DNA of 64,000 nt from Oreohelix idahoensis (Eukaryota > Mollusca > Gastropoda > Stylommatophora > Oreohelicidae): NCBI GenBank assembly GCA_024509875.1, contig JAMPIV010012270.1, positions 124,001 to 188,000 on the forward strand. Reading direction: 5' to 3'. This document shows, piece by piece, positions 10,941 to 23,964 of the stretch (position 1 is the first letter of the stretch; every line of letters begins with the position of its first letter). The notes below the pieces were generated by a model. The model was given only the letters and a program-made list of their open reading frames with translations. It did no database searches and was not told where the DNA came from. The position numbers and the translations under genes are program-made.

Positions 10941-12387
10941 GTCTAGTTTTCTTTAAGAAAGGAGATTTTTCTTATTGTTCCTTTTAACTTCTATTGTACA
11001 TGAGATAGCTTGGTCACAAAAGTAAGAATTGCCATTGGCAACTATACATTTATCAAACATTTTGATTGATACTTTGCTCAGTCCTCTTCAATATATTTAT
11101 TCCACTTAGAACTGCAAATGCTGCTCACTACCAGTTTCTATGTTGGGCTGCCCATTTCACCTCTGCCTGTAAGATCCCTGCTACCTTGACTTTACTTGTT
11201 CTCCATGGCCTCCCCACTCATCTCTTCCCCTGTCAGTTCCAGTCATGGGCATGTATGGTTATGATGGGTAGTTGTTGCTTGAGGGTGTGTACTGTTCTCC
11301 ACTTTCTCCCTTTAATCTTTTATTGTATCAACAGACTTGGCTAGGTTGAAGAGATACAGCAGACTAGACCTGATGTTACAGATATACCTTGTATATTTCC
11401 TTAGGTCAGAACAGTTAAAACACCAAACCAACATATATTAGCTTACCAGCTATTCTCAATTGTACAAACAAATGGGAATAGGCAGGAGACCTACTTGGGT
11501 GAGGGAACATCAAAGATCATGTTGAGGATTGTTGCATGGTTTACGAGCATTTTGGTTTTATCTTGATTTGAATGGTCGCACCATGCAACACCTCAACTAA
11601 CTAGATTTCAAAGGGTACGCGTAAAACGTTGGATGACGCGTTAGGCCTAGAAACGAGAGAGTATTGATGTAGCCTTTAGGCTAATAGCAGTGTTTAGAAA
11701 ATGTGTGGCAGAGTCCACTAATATATGTTGAGTCTTAACTCATATATTCAACCCTCAGTGTGCAGGCTTCATACTTAATGGAATAAGTAATAAATAAGGA
11801 CCTTTGAGTCCCGAGTATATGTGAAGGCGTTGATATTAAAATGCAGATCTACACACGATATTCTAGATGGAACGCGATGTATTGTAAAACGCGCTATTGA
11901 AAGAGATAATGTTAAATTGTGGCCTGGACAGCCAAACTCTGAATAATTGATTTAGCCTGTAATTTTATGAAATGGACAAGATGTCTTAATATAAATTTAA
12001 AGCCAACGATTAGGCATAATATGTGACGTGATAATCTCAAGACAGTTCGAATAGAATAGTATTCAACTGAAATATATGAACATAGTAACTTAAACAAAGG
12101 TTGACGGTTGATATGACCGCTGAGGGTCAAATAGTTGAGAATGCATGAGACTGTGATGTCATTCCGTATTTTGAAATGGGAACCACGTATTTCATTCATG
12201 TTTCCATAAATGTGATATGTTTTCAGAAGACTTTGTGTTAATTACCAAGTTTGATGAGATCCACTACAAGAAGTTTTCATGGTTCTATTCGTTCAATAGA
12301 AGAGAAACGTCACAAACGAATTGAATACTTAAGAAGAGAAACAAACATTTGTTCATACGAAATAGATGAAAACATTAACGAACCCAC
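10941..12387. other. No gene recognised; contains an imperfect hairpin
   Basis: AT-rich DNA with only short random frames. The one structured item is the inverted repeat at 11521-11597. No coding similarity, TIRs or tandem repeats were recognised elsewhere in this stretch. Confidence 0.5.
11521..11597. other. Imperfect long hairpin
   Basis: The left arm GTTGAGGATTGTTGCATGGT (11521-11540) pairs with ACCATGCAACACCTCAAC (11580-11597), leaving a 2 nt bulge and a 39 nt interval. Inside, ACGAGCATT and the complement of AATGGTCGC extend the pairing partly. The size resembles a microRNA precursor or a tiny fold-back element. Neither is proven. Confidence 0.4.
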
Positions 12388-12760
12388 ATGTTACGGCAAC
12401 ATTTAATAGACATAATCAAAGTCAGAAGAAATCCAGAAATTATTACGAGACAATACATAAAAGTCTGTAAGAGATCACCAGATATAGTGTTGCAAACCCC
12501 TTCAGCACACCAGATTATAATGATTGAGCTAGTGGTGCCATTTGAATCCAAATCAGTTGTTCAGCATGTTTTCAAAATAGTCAAGTGTAATGATCTGGTC
12601 ACTGAACTGAACTGAGAAATGATGGGTTCCCAACAAATGTCATAGCTGTAGAAGTAGGCACAAGAGGTCAAGTGATTGCCTTAGCATTTGATCTACTGAA
12701 ATAATTGGGCCTGAAAGGACAATCAAGAACAAGGCGATGCATGGAGGCATATCTGGAGTC
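12388..12760 (+). pseudogene. R2-superclade LINE C-terminus, restriction-like endonuclease relic
   Basis: The frame 12388-12615 contains RSPDIVLQ and MIELVVPFES, matching the R.PDIVL...IELTVPFES pattern that is also readable at about 48285-48200 on the minus strand. A further frame reads VEVGTRG and LKGQSRTRR. In R2-type LINEs this region is the restriction-like endonuclease with a PD-(D/E)xK core. The frame is broken by shifts, so it is inactive. The RT part of this copy is missing. Confidence 0.65.
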
Positions 12761-12839
12761 ATCCTTATATGACCACCAGCTATGCACAATGCTAGAATAT
12801 ACATAACGTGGATGTGAACCTATGTCTATGAGGCTAATT

Positions 12840-13350
12840 ACATCCTCATTGATTCTTGAAATCATCCACACACTTCCACCTGTGGTGAAACTTGTTGAGA
12901 ACCCAGCATTGCACACTAAGCTTGGAGAAGTCACTTGAGCCCCAGTCGTAATTCTTTGACTTGGTTGACTGCATGCAGAAGGATCTCACTGTGGACCCAG
13001 TGATAGGCAGGGGAAGCTGAGAAGTGGTTCTGTTCAGGACATGGCAATTCCTTCGGAGAGCCCAGAACAAGAGTACAGTATTTTAGCTCTAAATAGTTGA
13101 GAGCCTCCTTGGATGGCGGGGAATGTACAGTATGCCACACACTTCTTACTCCTAGCTTGGGATCAGATGTGATGATCCTTTAAATGCAAGCCAAGCTGGA
13201 GAAACTGGAGCTCATGACTTCAACTCAACACATTTCGGAATGGCAGAAATGCCACAAAAGAAGCCTAGATCTAGTGTAGATAATACCAAGGAGTCTTCAA
13301 CTTGATATTGGCTGCTAAAGAGCGTGAAGCTCAGCAGCCCTAGTTAAACA
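12840..13350 (+). repeat. R2-like LINE 3' repeat, copy 1
   Basis: Non-coding stretch that recurs in direct orientation at 63525-64000. Shared blocks include GAGAACCCAGCATTGCACAC, GATGATCC(C/T)TT, GGAACTCATGACT-like text and the end block GCTCAGCAGCCCTAG. It lies directly after the endonuclease relic, so it is read as the 3' UTR of that element. Confidence 0.65.
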
Positions 13351-14264
13351 ACAAGAACGAGGCAAACCTGAATAAGGCACTGCACTGGCTGAGGAACAAA
13401 TGCAAGTTGGCAGAGGTAGTAACCTATTTGAAAATTGCAATCAATGTGGATCGTGTTCAGTTCCAAGCACAGGCGGAGGAACTAATGAAAAAGTTACTAG
13501 AAACTTTCCAAGAAAGGGATGAAAGCTAACCTGGCTATATTTTTCCTGTCATTGACATCCTAGTTAGTTTTTTTTTTCCTTTTTGGATGATTTGAATTGC
13601 TGAGTGGAATTATTTTCTTTAATTAACTCTTTAAGCCATAAGCTTTTATGGCTTAAAGAACTAAACAATGGGGTAGCTGGCCCCATGCCAAACCCTGTTT
13701 AATCACCTTTTACTACATGCCTCGCATGTTAGTGTTATTACTTTTTGCTTGATTTTTATGCCCTGGTTATACTAGGTTGGTTCCACTATATTGCTTCAGT
13801 AAAATTAACTTGCATCTCTCTGTAAAGTACAAAATATATAATTTATTCTGATCCAGCAAAGCCAAATATAGTACAAGTTTATATTCTCATATTCTGTATA
13901 AGATTGTGCTTGCCTGTTTGATGACAGTGAGATTTGAAAATACTAAAAAAATACCTGGTCACAAACAGATATAAAGCATTTCAACACTTATGCACATGTA
14001 GTTCACTTTGGTAGAGAAAAAAAAATATTTCAAGCTGACATTCCATCCTGTGTGCTCCATGGTGTGACAGCTTGTATGATTTATCAATCCCATTAACTAT
14101 GTTGGACTCTTGTGCTCCTGGCAAGGCCATTGAGAGACTAGGCAACCTGAGCACACTATCCAGGTTAGGCATCTGGCTTAGAGCTATCATCACTAGACCA
14201 GAAAATAGTTAATTACAGAAACTGTAACCAAAAGAAGGGAGAAAAAAGTTAACAGCCTTAGACC
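13351..14264. other. No gene recognised; one short perfect palindrome
   Basis: AT-rich sequence without a credible ORF. A 13 bp perfect inverted repeat with a 4 bp loop lies at 13629-13658 (arm CTTTAAGCCATAA), a few bases after TTAATTAACT. Nothing else stands out. Confidence 0.5.
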
Positions 14265-14540
14265 GTAACAGCGAGGAATACAGCGAACCATAGCAAGACT
14301 GCTTGCGTCAGGGTCAGCGAACCAGATCTGACCAAGACCCTACTCCATCTCCAAGTGGTGGTCCTGGAAACAGGCTGCATCATTGCAGTCTGGCTGAGTG
14401 AGTAGGGACTGAAGTGGGAAGGCAAACCCGGTCTTAAAAAATGTGCCGAAGTCGGATGTGTCGGGCCGAAAGGTGCAGATATCGCAGCTTTGCTGTAAAC
14501 GGCGACAACGCAACCTTTTCAGGATGAATGCAGAAGAAGA
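14265..14540 (+). mobile_element. SINE-like element, old copy
   Basis: Diverged copy of the family also seen at 25914-26224, 31542-31852 and 50227-50267. It shares the AAGACTGCTTGC block, the GTGGTGGTCCTGGAAACAG block, GTCGGATGTGTCG, and the 3' end in GAAGAAGAAG. No intact target duplication was recognised, and many substitutions show that it is the oldest copy here. Confidence 0.7.
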
Positions 14541-15555
14541 AGATCATTATTAATAGATGCCTTCGTCCTCTGTATTGTGAAGTTAGAAGTAACAACTCAG
14601 ACATATGGGGAACAAACATAACTACCAAAATAACCAGAGATTAAGACAAAGTGGAGACAGAATTTACATGAAGCAACCAATCAGTTTAACTTGACATGCC
14701 AACAGCAGAAGAGAAGCCTGGAGTAGATCAGTAGAAAAGGAAGCAAAAGCAACCACTACTCTAGGGGCAGAGTTGAAAGAGATGATTCTTAACAAAATCA
14801 GTGGAGCAAAGAACAAGAAATTTCTTGTGTAGGAGGTGCAACTTTTCATTGTCCTATCTGCTGCAGTAATATCTTAAGAAAATCAGAATGCAGAGCTCTA
14901 GTCAAGGTTTTTGTTTTTGCTCACAAGTCCTAGACGAATGACATTTGTGTCCAAGCAAACACCATATATCCAATCTTTCTGTTTGAATAGTGCTTGCCTG
15001 TTTGGGATATTTGTAAAACATTATGCACACTTATCAGTGATTCTCAACCTAATTGGTGCACATTAAAAGCTATGACAACCACATCAGTGTTAGTGCAACA
15101 CACTCTGATGTGCGTCTTACGCATGCTCCATTTACATCTCAGTTGATAAACTCTGTGGTGTTCATGAAACATCTCACATTTATTGCATGAATGATACATA
15201 TTTCATGTACTGGTGATGTTCAGTTATGCATAACATGTTATATAATGTATGATACATTAATCTTATCATTTTCTTTCAGCGTACAGCCACTCTGCATTAG
15301 AAGATCTGATAACAGAAATCTGAATTTTAAACAATGATAAGCGGTAAATCAGCTGTTACCCTCAATAACTGTATGGTATGTAACCCCCACCACGAGAAAC
15401 AAACTGCTATAGAAAGTAACTCTGCAAGAGCATACAACGTGCTTGTGGCACAGGTTTCCTGCATGGAAGTCCACATTGCAATGATGTCATGCAACTTAAG
15501 CAGCTAAAACAGGAATGAGAGAAAAATACACAACCTTTTTCTTGTTTAACATCTC
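14541..15555. other. No gene recognised
   Basis: Only short frames that begin and stop at random. No repeats, TIRs or conserved motifs were noticed. Confidence 0.5.
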
Positions 15556-15567
15556 ACATTACAAATG

Positions 15568-15911
15568 TCTTTACTTACTTAGTCATTCCTCTTCTACCAA
15601 GTGGTGTAGAGGTTTGGAAGAGAGAGCACCATATTATCCTATCGGCAGTTTTCCTTCTGGCCTGGTTCCCCTCTAGTCCTCGGTCCTTCTAATGTTGTCC
15701 TCCTAGCGAGGTCTGGATCCCTGGCTCTTAGTTTCCCGTGCTTGTCGTGGTAGCCGATCTTCTCCCATTCTGTAGACATGGCCAAACCATCTTAGTCGGG
15801 ACTGTTCTACTTGGGTCTGCAGGTGTTGGGTTTTTAGGCCTTGATGTATTATCTTGTTACTTCAACCACCTTCCTCAGATACCTCAAGTCTGAGGTTTGG
15901 ATCTGGCTTTT
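15568..15911 (-). mobile_element. LINE-3 3' fragment
   Basis: Minus-strand 5'-truncated LINE piece whose 3' tail consists of TAAG repeats (read here as CTTACTTA). The 12 bp duplication ACATTACAAATG flanks it at 15556-15567 and 15912-15923. Its sequence matches the 3' part of the copies at 23965-24835 and 46055-46482 (for example GAGGTATCTGAGGAAGGTGG read on the minus strand). Confidence 0.9.
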
Positions 15912-15923
15912 ACATTACAAATG

Positions 15924-16629
<706 letters not shown>

Positions 16630-17052
16630 GATAGCTGAATGACTTGTTACTGAATCTGTCCATTACAATGAATATCTGGTAACATAAGTTTAAAAAGATC
16701 TAAAGCAATTAAACATTTTTTTTAATGCTTATGAGCTTCCATTAGCCAATTATTTAAAACTGAAAACATGTTCTACTTTCAATTTCCTCAAAACAGCTAC
16801 ATTTTATTATAAGTGAAAAAAAAATATTAACAGACATCCGGTTCATAAGAACAATCAAATCCTGGGGATCCTTGATAATGATTCTTAGGTAGCATCTTTA
16901 TTCTTCCCCTCCAATTAAAAATAATAAGGGTGTGACTTTTAAAGCCAAGACTAATTTTTTGCATTGAATGTATCTAAATTAAAACCTGGCAATGACAAAT
17001 CGTACAAGAAGAGATGAATGGGAGACTACACTCACACGGGGTGGGGTGGTGA

Positions 17053-17099
17053 GGGGGGGGGGGGGGGGGAGCGGGGGGGGGGGGGGGGGGGGGGGGGGA
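17053..17099. repeat. Poly-G tract
   Basis: G-rich run of about 45 bases, interrupted near 17070-17073 (GAGC), followed by a purine-rich GAGAAGAAG stretch. Potential G-quadruplex; also a likely site of sequencing length error. Confidence 0.9.
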
Positions 17100-17451
17100 G
17101 GAGAGAAGAAGAAAGAGGCAAGCAGCAGAAGTCAAACAAATAATAGGTATATCTGTAAGTGCCTAAAACTCTCTTTTTAATCATTTACCACATAATATAT
17201 AAGTAATTTAAACAAAGTAAAACAAAATAAATTGTTGTTCCAAAATCCAATCCGTGTAGTGATATATAATATACGTAAAACAAGGTGTGCTAAAATCACT
17301 TGTCAGAAAAAAAAAGTAACATGGGGGAAAAAAAACAGCTGCAAATTCTGCATTTAAAAAAATGTACAGAGTAGTAGCATATAATACTAAATTATTTGAT
17401 GTATTTATATACTTTGGAGCAATGCATATAATATCTAATGCAGCAGGACAT
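17100..17451. other. No gene recognised
   Basis: AT-rich DNA leading into the next LINE-3 fragment; no motif seen. Confidence 0.45.
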
Positions 17452-17870
17452 AGAATTTATACTCAAGAGTTTATAACAGGAGAAGAAAGAAAACATCAGA
17501 TTAAGTTGGGAGAACAGGTCCTGGAGCAGGTCGACCACTTTAAATATCTCGGAGCTATTATAGACCGAAAGGGAGGCATCAAAGAAGAGTTGGCCACTCG
17601 AAAAGCAGCGGCTGGGAGACTTTTTCAGGCCATAAATCGTGGATTCCTCAGCAAGAAAGAGGTTGGTAAGAAAACGAAGATGGTTGTATACCGCTCCACC
17701 TATGTCCCAGTCTTGACATATGGATGCGAGTCGTGGGCAATGACTACAACCCACAAAAGCCAGATCCAAACCTCAGAAATGAGGTATCTGAGGAAAGTGG
17801 TTGAAGTAACAGAAGAGACATGGTCCGCAACCAGACGATCCGTCAAGGCCTAAAATCCCATCCGCTGCAG
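17452..17870 (+). pseudogene. LINE-3 RT C-terminal fragment
   Basis: Open frame within 17362-17853 whose LINE part reads FKYLGAIIDRKGGIKEEL, LTYGCESWAMTTTHKSQ and EMRYLRKVVEVT, the RT thumb and downstream region of a LINE. It lacks both the RT active site and the 3' end of the family, which is cut after GTCAAGGCCTAAAATCCC. It is closely related to 23965-24835. Confidence 0.8.
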
Positions 17871-19050
17871 ACCCAAAATATATACACTCTATTTTACACA
17901 CCCATCCACAAATTGAACCATGCAAGCTTGTGACCTTTCATCGTATCCTATCTGTTAATTAAACAGCAAATAATGCCCAACAGTGGTGAGGCTAATTAAG
18001 AAAATATTAAACATAAGCAAAATTATGAGAAATACCAGCAAGCACACACTTCAACCTGTGTATTACATCAGTGTCTTTATTTACTTTTTTTTTTAAAAAG
18101 AATTATTAACAGTAAGCTAGTATTCATATTTTTCCAAGCGTTGCATATTTTTACGAACATGTGGGAGGCTTGGGTGACACTTTTAGGTTAGTGTGAGGAA
18201 AATATTCAACATTTCTTAGGTTTACAGCCAGTCTTGCATTAGACAAATCTAGTCTGTATGTACAATTCACGTTTAAGCAGGCGACAATGACAAGTGTCTT
18301 GTTTCTATTTAGTAGTACACGAGAAATAGGTTGAAAAGTACTGTACAACATCATTTGTGTGCTTACTAAGTCTATTGCTTGTGTCTCCCTGTATCCAGCT
18401 GTTAATAAATGATATTTTAAAAAATAAACCCTCATGTTAAATAGTGTTTATTGATGAAACTGGTTATTTTAAGCCAGCTAGCTATGAAAAGTTGAAATAA
18501 ATTTGTGCAGGTGAAGATGTAATTGTTTGCAACTTACTATTGTAATGTATACAAGTGTGTAAGTCTGTATGCATGCATAAATGTATATATAATCCCCAAA
18601 TATAAGACCAACTTAATATAAACTCAGACAGATAAATGTTTTTACACAGACAACAAATGACAGGAGGTACACATTTAATGGCATGCTGATCTGTAATTCC
18701 ACACTGCCATTCTTGTTTACAGTCTAGATTAGTACTTCTCACCAACGATGCCATCACTCGTCTTGTTCATTTTTAATTATTTCCACTGTTTCTGATAACA
18801 AAGTAAACACTAGAACTAACCAGTGTTCATTTGGTGTGAAAAAAAAATAACTGATTTAGAATTGAAAAAAATTGCCATATAAAAAAATAAGGAAAAGTAC
18901 ATCCAACAGTGAAAGATGCTTATACAATGGGAGGCACTGGGATCCTGATTAATAGCAGCAACATTCAAAACTATTAAACAGAAAGTAAAGATGACCATTA
19001 TCCTGTGTCAACAAATGAAACAGAATATATAATCAGCATGAATTCTACAC
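17871..19050. other. No gene recognised
   Basis: AT-rich stretch with short unrelated frames. No TIR, tandem repeat or conserved peptide was identified. Confidence 0.5.
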
Positions 19051-19059
19051 CAGACTCAA

Positions 19060-20720
19060 AATATCATGAACAGAGAAAGGCATCGCAATCTTGATGGGTG
19101 ACCTAAATGCAAGAGCTAGGAAGAGATGGAAAAACTTGGAACAGTGAATAAAAATTTAGAAATTCCACAAATTTCAACAAAAGAACACATAATGAAACAC
19201 TGAAATCACCAGAACAAAGACAGAATATCAGATTAATCATACATGCATCAATAAGTTGTTCAGATCATAAAGCATATAGAGATACAGATATAGAATCGCA
19301 TCTTCATTTTCTGTCAGCCAGAGAGTAAAACTGAAGCTCAGATTATATACTGCAAAACATGACTACAGAAAATGCAATGTGGGATACTTCAGAAATCAAG
19401 AAATATTTACCAATAAGTGCCAAATGCTTCAACAACTAGAAGGCGAAACAAACAGAGAAAACCACTGGCAACAGTTAACAAATGTATAGAATGAGATGGG
19501 TCAAGTTCCTAGAAAGGAAAATGCCCAAGAAAAGATGGATAACAATATAAACTATTTTAAAGATAGAAGAAAAAATAAAAGGGCAGATTTAATATAAAAT
19601 AAAACTAAAATTTCCACAGCTAAAAGCCCAGGAATTATATACAAAAGCAAACAAATAAATAAAAAGTATCAGAACATTCACAGACGAGTTGGTATATCAA
19701 CAATTCAAGGAAATAAGGAACTGTTCAGCTGCAAAAACAAAGCTTACAGGATCTGTACAGCAGCAAACAGAAGTAAATAGGATCTGAAGAAGCAGCAAAA
19801 AGAAGTTAACAGTAAATGTAAGTAAACACACAGACTTTTAAAAACTATTCATCTAAATAAATGAACAGACTGAAAAATATCAGCTCCACAAGATAATCCC
19901 AACATCTGGCTTGCACAAAAGCAGTTATAGGTTAACTGTGAAAGAATAAAGCTTTTAAGAAATGGGAAATCTGCGGGCATCAAGATAGGATTCTAAATCA
20001 CAGAAGAGACTACAAAATACACCAACCAGAACCATTTAAAAGGCTCACAAACTACCCACAACAAAGGCAGAGCCCCTAACGACAAGCAGCATATTCCCAC
20101 AATGTAGAAATAGTGACACTGGAAAACTTTCTAACATCTTCAAAGCTGACAGAAATAGAGCTGAGCTGGGTCTATGACATGGAACAATGATGATGGTGTT
20201 CCTGCAGACATGACATCTCTACTGAGATACCACTTGTTAAAGTTTGGGGCATAGAAAAATTACCAGCAGACTTGAAGGTAGGATATATCATCAAGGTGCC
20301 AAAGAAGGGAGATACAAGTGAAACAAGAACAAGCCTGTTTTTTTTAGAAAACAGATCCCATACAGACCAGATAGTCACACAATATGCACATTAGCAGAAT
20401 ACTGACACTTTAAAAATAGGTTTGCCTTCAAGGTAAGACACAAAATTACTCTAAAAACTTGATGATGCACAGTGGATTTTAAAAAAAAAGCATTTGGAGA
20501 AAAGAACTGAAGAAAGACAGAATAAGAAGATAAAAGAATATGAAATAGATAGAACATGAAGGAAGGCTTGGCACAAACTATCTAACATCTGTATTTGATA
20601 GGGAGCTGAAATGTAAAAAAGAAATAATCTGAGTATGTAAGCTGGAAATAGCTTCTTTAGTATCAATCAAAATTTGTTAATGAACACCTATAACAGAATC
20701 TATAAAAGTGCAATTAGATT
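19060..20720 (+). pseudogene. Decayed EN-RT LINE (plus strand)
   Basis: Heavily mutated LINE. An endonuclease block reads AILMGDLNARAR near 19090. Further on an RT entry block reads LPADLKVGYIIKVPKKGD near 20265-20310. No continuous ORF remains and the text between is A-rich, as expected of the coding strand of these LINEs. The family is uncertain; the likeness is to the RTE elements in the first 10 kb. The mariner-like MITE at 20783 follows its end. Confidence 0.65.
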
Positions 20721-20782
20721 TATACGAATGTGTACTCCTGTTAACAATTCACAGACTGATTCCTTATGTAATTGGAGAACTA

Positions 20783-21194
20783 CAGGGTAACTGAAAAGCC
20801 ACTCCCAATTTTTTAATTTCTATGCTCTCACTCCTATCCAACTAATTTATAAGAAACAAATGTTAAAATAAACAGAACAAACCATATTTTATTAAACAAA
20901 ATGCTAGGTCACGTTAAAATGACAATTCAGTGTAAGATTCGGCCTGTTCAACATTTGACCTCATAGAGGACTACACTTTTTGCTCTTTCTCTCTCTTACA
21001 ACACAAGCTTATTGGTCATTTTTGGCATTATTTTATTTTATGTTGTTTCTGGAAAAAAAAAAAATACAATTTATTAGTCAAATGGCAGTTACTGCTACTT
21101 GTTTTGACATTTTTCATGTATATCTAACAGATACAAGTGAGGACAAACATTCAAAAATGGGGTGGGGTGGTGTAATGACTTTTGAATCACCCTG
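20783..21194. mobile_element. Tc1/mariner-like MITE
   Basis: A 412 bp element flanked by TA dinucleotides (20781-20782 and 21195-21196). Its termini start CAGGGTAACTGAAAAGCC on the left and CAGGGTGATTCAAAAGTC on the right when read inward. The TA duplication and CAGGGT ends suggest a Tc1/mariner-type superfamily. No transposase frame. The 89 aa frame at 20980-21249 is not a recognised protein. Confidence 0.65.
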
Positions 21195-21626
21195 TAGTAA
21201 GTATACATTGATGTATGCTTTTAAATATAGCAGGTCACCAGAATTGTAGCTTACACTGACAGAAACACTACTTGTAAAAATGATAATAAACACTCAGCTA
21301 CACTATACATGATGACTGCTGATAGCTTCAGACAGAAATTATAAATACTGCAGTTGCAGGAAAATTACGAATGCAGCTTATTGAAAGCAGTCACTTACTT
21401 CTTCATTGACAACTGGTTAAGGAAGCAATCCACTGCCTTCTAAAGTCTGTGTGGGATCCGTTATAGCAAGAACTTGCTAAACTATGTTCCATTTTTAGGT
21501 AGAAGAATTAAGGTAATCTGTAGTACTTATTTCATCAAGTGACATGCAATGTGGCATTGATAAGTTATATTCGCGGCTGTGTTTTCAGCCATTTTCCTAG
21601 CCATTTTGTCATGCCATTGCAGATCT

Positions 21627-21772
21627 TTCCTTTCTTCCAATGCTTCTTTGGCTTGCTATTTCCTTTCTGTCTTCCAATGCTTCTTTGGCTTGCTATTTCC
21701 TTTCTGTCTTCCAATGCTTCTTTGGCTTGCTATTTCCTTTCTGTCTTCCAATGCTTCTCTGGCTTGCTATCT
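21627..21772. repeat. 37 bp minisatellite, four units
   Basis: Four tandem copies of a unit starting TCTTCCAATGCTTCTTTGGC and ending TTGCTATTTCCTTTCTG. Because 37 is not a multiple of three, two overlapping frames both look repetitive (21539-21877 and 21579-21902), but neither is a credible gene. Confidence 0.92.
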
Positions 21773-21879
21773 TTCTCAGTATCACAAAGTTTTCTGGACC
21801 CACTTTTTGAAAATGTGGTCAATGAACTCTGCCGATCAGCTTTCTGCTTCATTAGAGGTAATATTGGATTCCTTTAATA

Positions 21880-23540
21880 TTTTAATTAACATTCTTGCCT
21901 GACATCAGTATTCACTCAATCCCAAAAACATAGCAAAAAATGTATGCCTATCAAAGCTAAGACTTTTTGCAACCTAGAAAGTTAAGTATGACCATGCTTC
22001 CCCTCCCTGTCTTCAGACCATTAAATAAGGGACACAACAGATTTGGATAGTTAAATCCAAATCAGAAAAACATTAAAACTGGGATTACTCATTTTCTGAT
22101 AATTTAGAATCTACTGAATCTACATATGCCAAATTCAACTGTCACAGCATATTCTTAAAAGGTGCACTGCAATTTTTAAAATGTATTTTCTTAAGAAATT
22201 TTGTTTTCATATGAAGAAAACCATTAATTTCTCAGTATCTGCATTTTGTTATAAATGTTCTTACAGACTGCTTATTTATTCATCAGGCAAGACGGGGTTT
22301 GGCACAGAAACTTTCCAGTGCATTTTACAACTTTTTTCAGATCAAATTTATATCTTGACAAAATTTTGACTAAGGACAAAAAATGTAAAATGTGCTATTA
22401 CTTTATAAGTCACTTTAGTCCTACAGCTCAGGACATACTTAAGTTATCAAAAACATATTCTGAGATGTTTTACATAAAAATACATTGTGAGCTTCCAATT
22501 CAATTTTGGCATTCACAACACACACAAAAAAAGCCTTAGTAATTTGAAATACAGAATTAAAATTCAATATGGCCACTATTTCCAAGGCAGCCAAAAGCAT
22601 TGTACAATTACATGTTTTGGTGTGCAAAACTATTTACTGTTGTGGCTTGAGCCTGAGCTTTGTATTTAAATCCTGGACATTTTTTATGAAAACAGCTTTT
22701 CACTGTAGCTCTGCCCCTTAAGTGTGTGATTTGTCTTCAAAGACAAAAACAGAGACCTTCCTTTCTGTGTTACAAAAATGTGGATTTTTCACAAACAGGG
22801 AATTTTATATTAAATAAATACTATAAATAATCTGACTTTCACAATTATTCTTTTCCAAGACAAATTCAGACTGCAAAAGGTCTTATCATCATTGTACATG
22901 AAATTGGCTCACACAAAACTGTGCATTGGTTTTGACTGTTCTGCAACAAAAGAATATCTATAATGAGTTTGTTACATCCCCAGTGATAAGAATTACTGGT
23001 CACTACGCACCATCAACCTAAGCCTAACAGCCATTATTTAAAAAAACATAATACAGTACAAGTCTCAAAATGATGTTGCTGGATGTCTCAGAAATCAGAT
23101 CAGATACAGTATTTGCATCACTTGACTATCATATTATACTAAATATATGATACCTAAAAAAAAACAAAAAAAACAAAAACAAAAAAGTGGAAGTAAAAAA
23201 AATAAACAGGATGCTGAGTGAAATTCCATTTCAAGTTCTGTGACTAACATTACATATGGCTGTGACACTACAAATGGATACAAGACACTGCCTTCACTAT
23301 CTGAGTCTTTTCAAAATACATATGTCTAAGCATGAGGTAAGACAGGACTTTATACTTAGGTTTGAAATGTAAAACAAACAGTGGAAACATACACATATAA
23401 CTACTTTCTGGAAACAGTAGCCCCATCGCAAGTGGTTTTATGCAACATCAAGTAATAAGCACTCAAGTCTTACACCCCATAACAGCAGCACAGGATAATG
23501 ACAAATATTTTCTATAAAAAAGCTGTAAAAGTTAAATGTT
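21880..23540. other. No gene recognised; downstream flank of ZFAND3-like gene
   Basis: AT-rich, with an A-rich low-complexity run at about 23156-23205. Some of it may belong to the 3' UTR of the minus-strand ZFAND3-like gene; the first AATAAA on that strand is about 50 bp after its stop codon, near 23543. Confidence 0.45.
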
Positions 23541-23592
23541 TTATTTCAGTCTAAGAACATTGGAGCAGCATGTCACCATCGCACCCACATTA

Positions 23593-23741
23593 TCACGAGG
23601 GATCCTCTCTACGATAGGAAGGCCCAAGGTGTCTTGCTGGTTTGACCATTTTTTCCCTAGCCTCCCGGCGTCCATCCTCCTTATGGTTAAATTCACATTC
23701 ATGTGACTCTGGCAGTCGATGAAGTGCACAAAATACCCGAT
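23593..23741 (-). CDS. ZFAND3: ZFAND3-like, last coding exon (AN1 finger second half)
   Basis: Exon of 149 nt. A good acceptor (TTTTTCTTAATCAG) precedes 23741 and the stop TGA is at 23593-23595. Its frame (phase matching the previous exon) encodes [20 protein letters not shown], then [17 protein letters not shown], ending ...EDPS. This matches the C-terminal half of the AN1 zinc finger and tail of animal ZFAND3, whose family has the pattern C-x4-C-x2-H-x5-H-x-C. It supplies the last Cys, the two His and the final Cys ligands. The longer frame in a different register (23541-23810) is only a shadow. AATAAA lies about 50 bp downstream. Confidence 0.85.
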
Positions 23742-23964
23742 CTGATTAAGAAAAAGACAGGCCAACTTCAGCAAATTCACAACAAAAATGTCATATTTTT
23801 CTACCATCACAATAAAAATTTATGGATTAACACAAATCTAATCCAACCTATTTTTTTTAAAAAACTGCATTAAATCCAGTATGTCACATCATATATGTAA
23901 ACACTGCATTCAGATTCATCCTAATGTAATGCATGGAAAACAGTCAAAAGTGAAAAGACCAGAA

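Noticed and set aside
13629..13658. Perfect 13 bp palindrome as a terminator or new MITE end
   Set aside because: It follows TTAATTAACTCT, reminiscent of a piggyBac end, but no partner terminus was found, so only the inverted repeat itself is reported.
21539..21902. Two hydrophobic repeat proteins
   Set aside because: Arise from the 37 bp minisatellite read in two frames; no conserved domain.
23541..23810. 89 aa frame overlapping the last ZFAND3-like exon
   Set aside because: It is out of register; the neighbouring frame carries the AN1 ligands and fits the exon phase.
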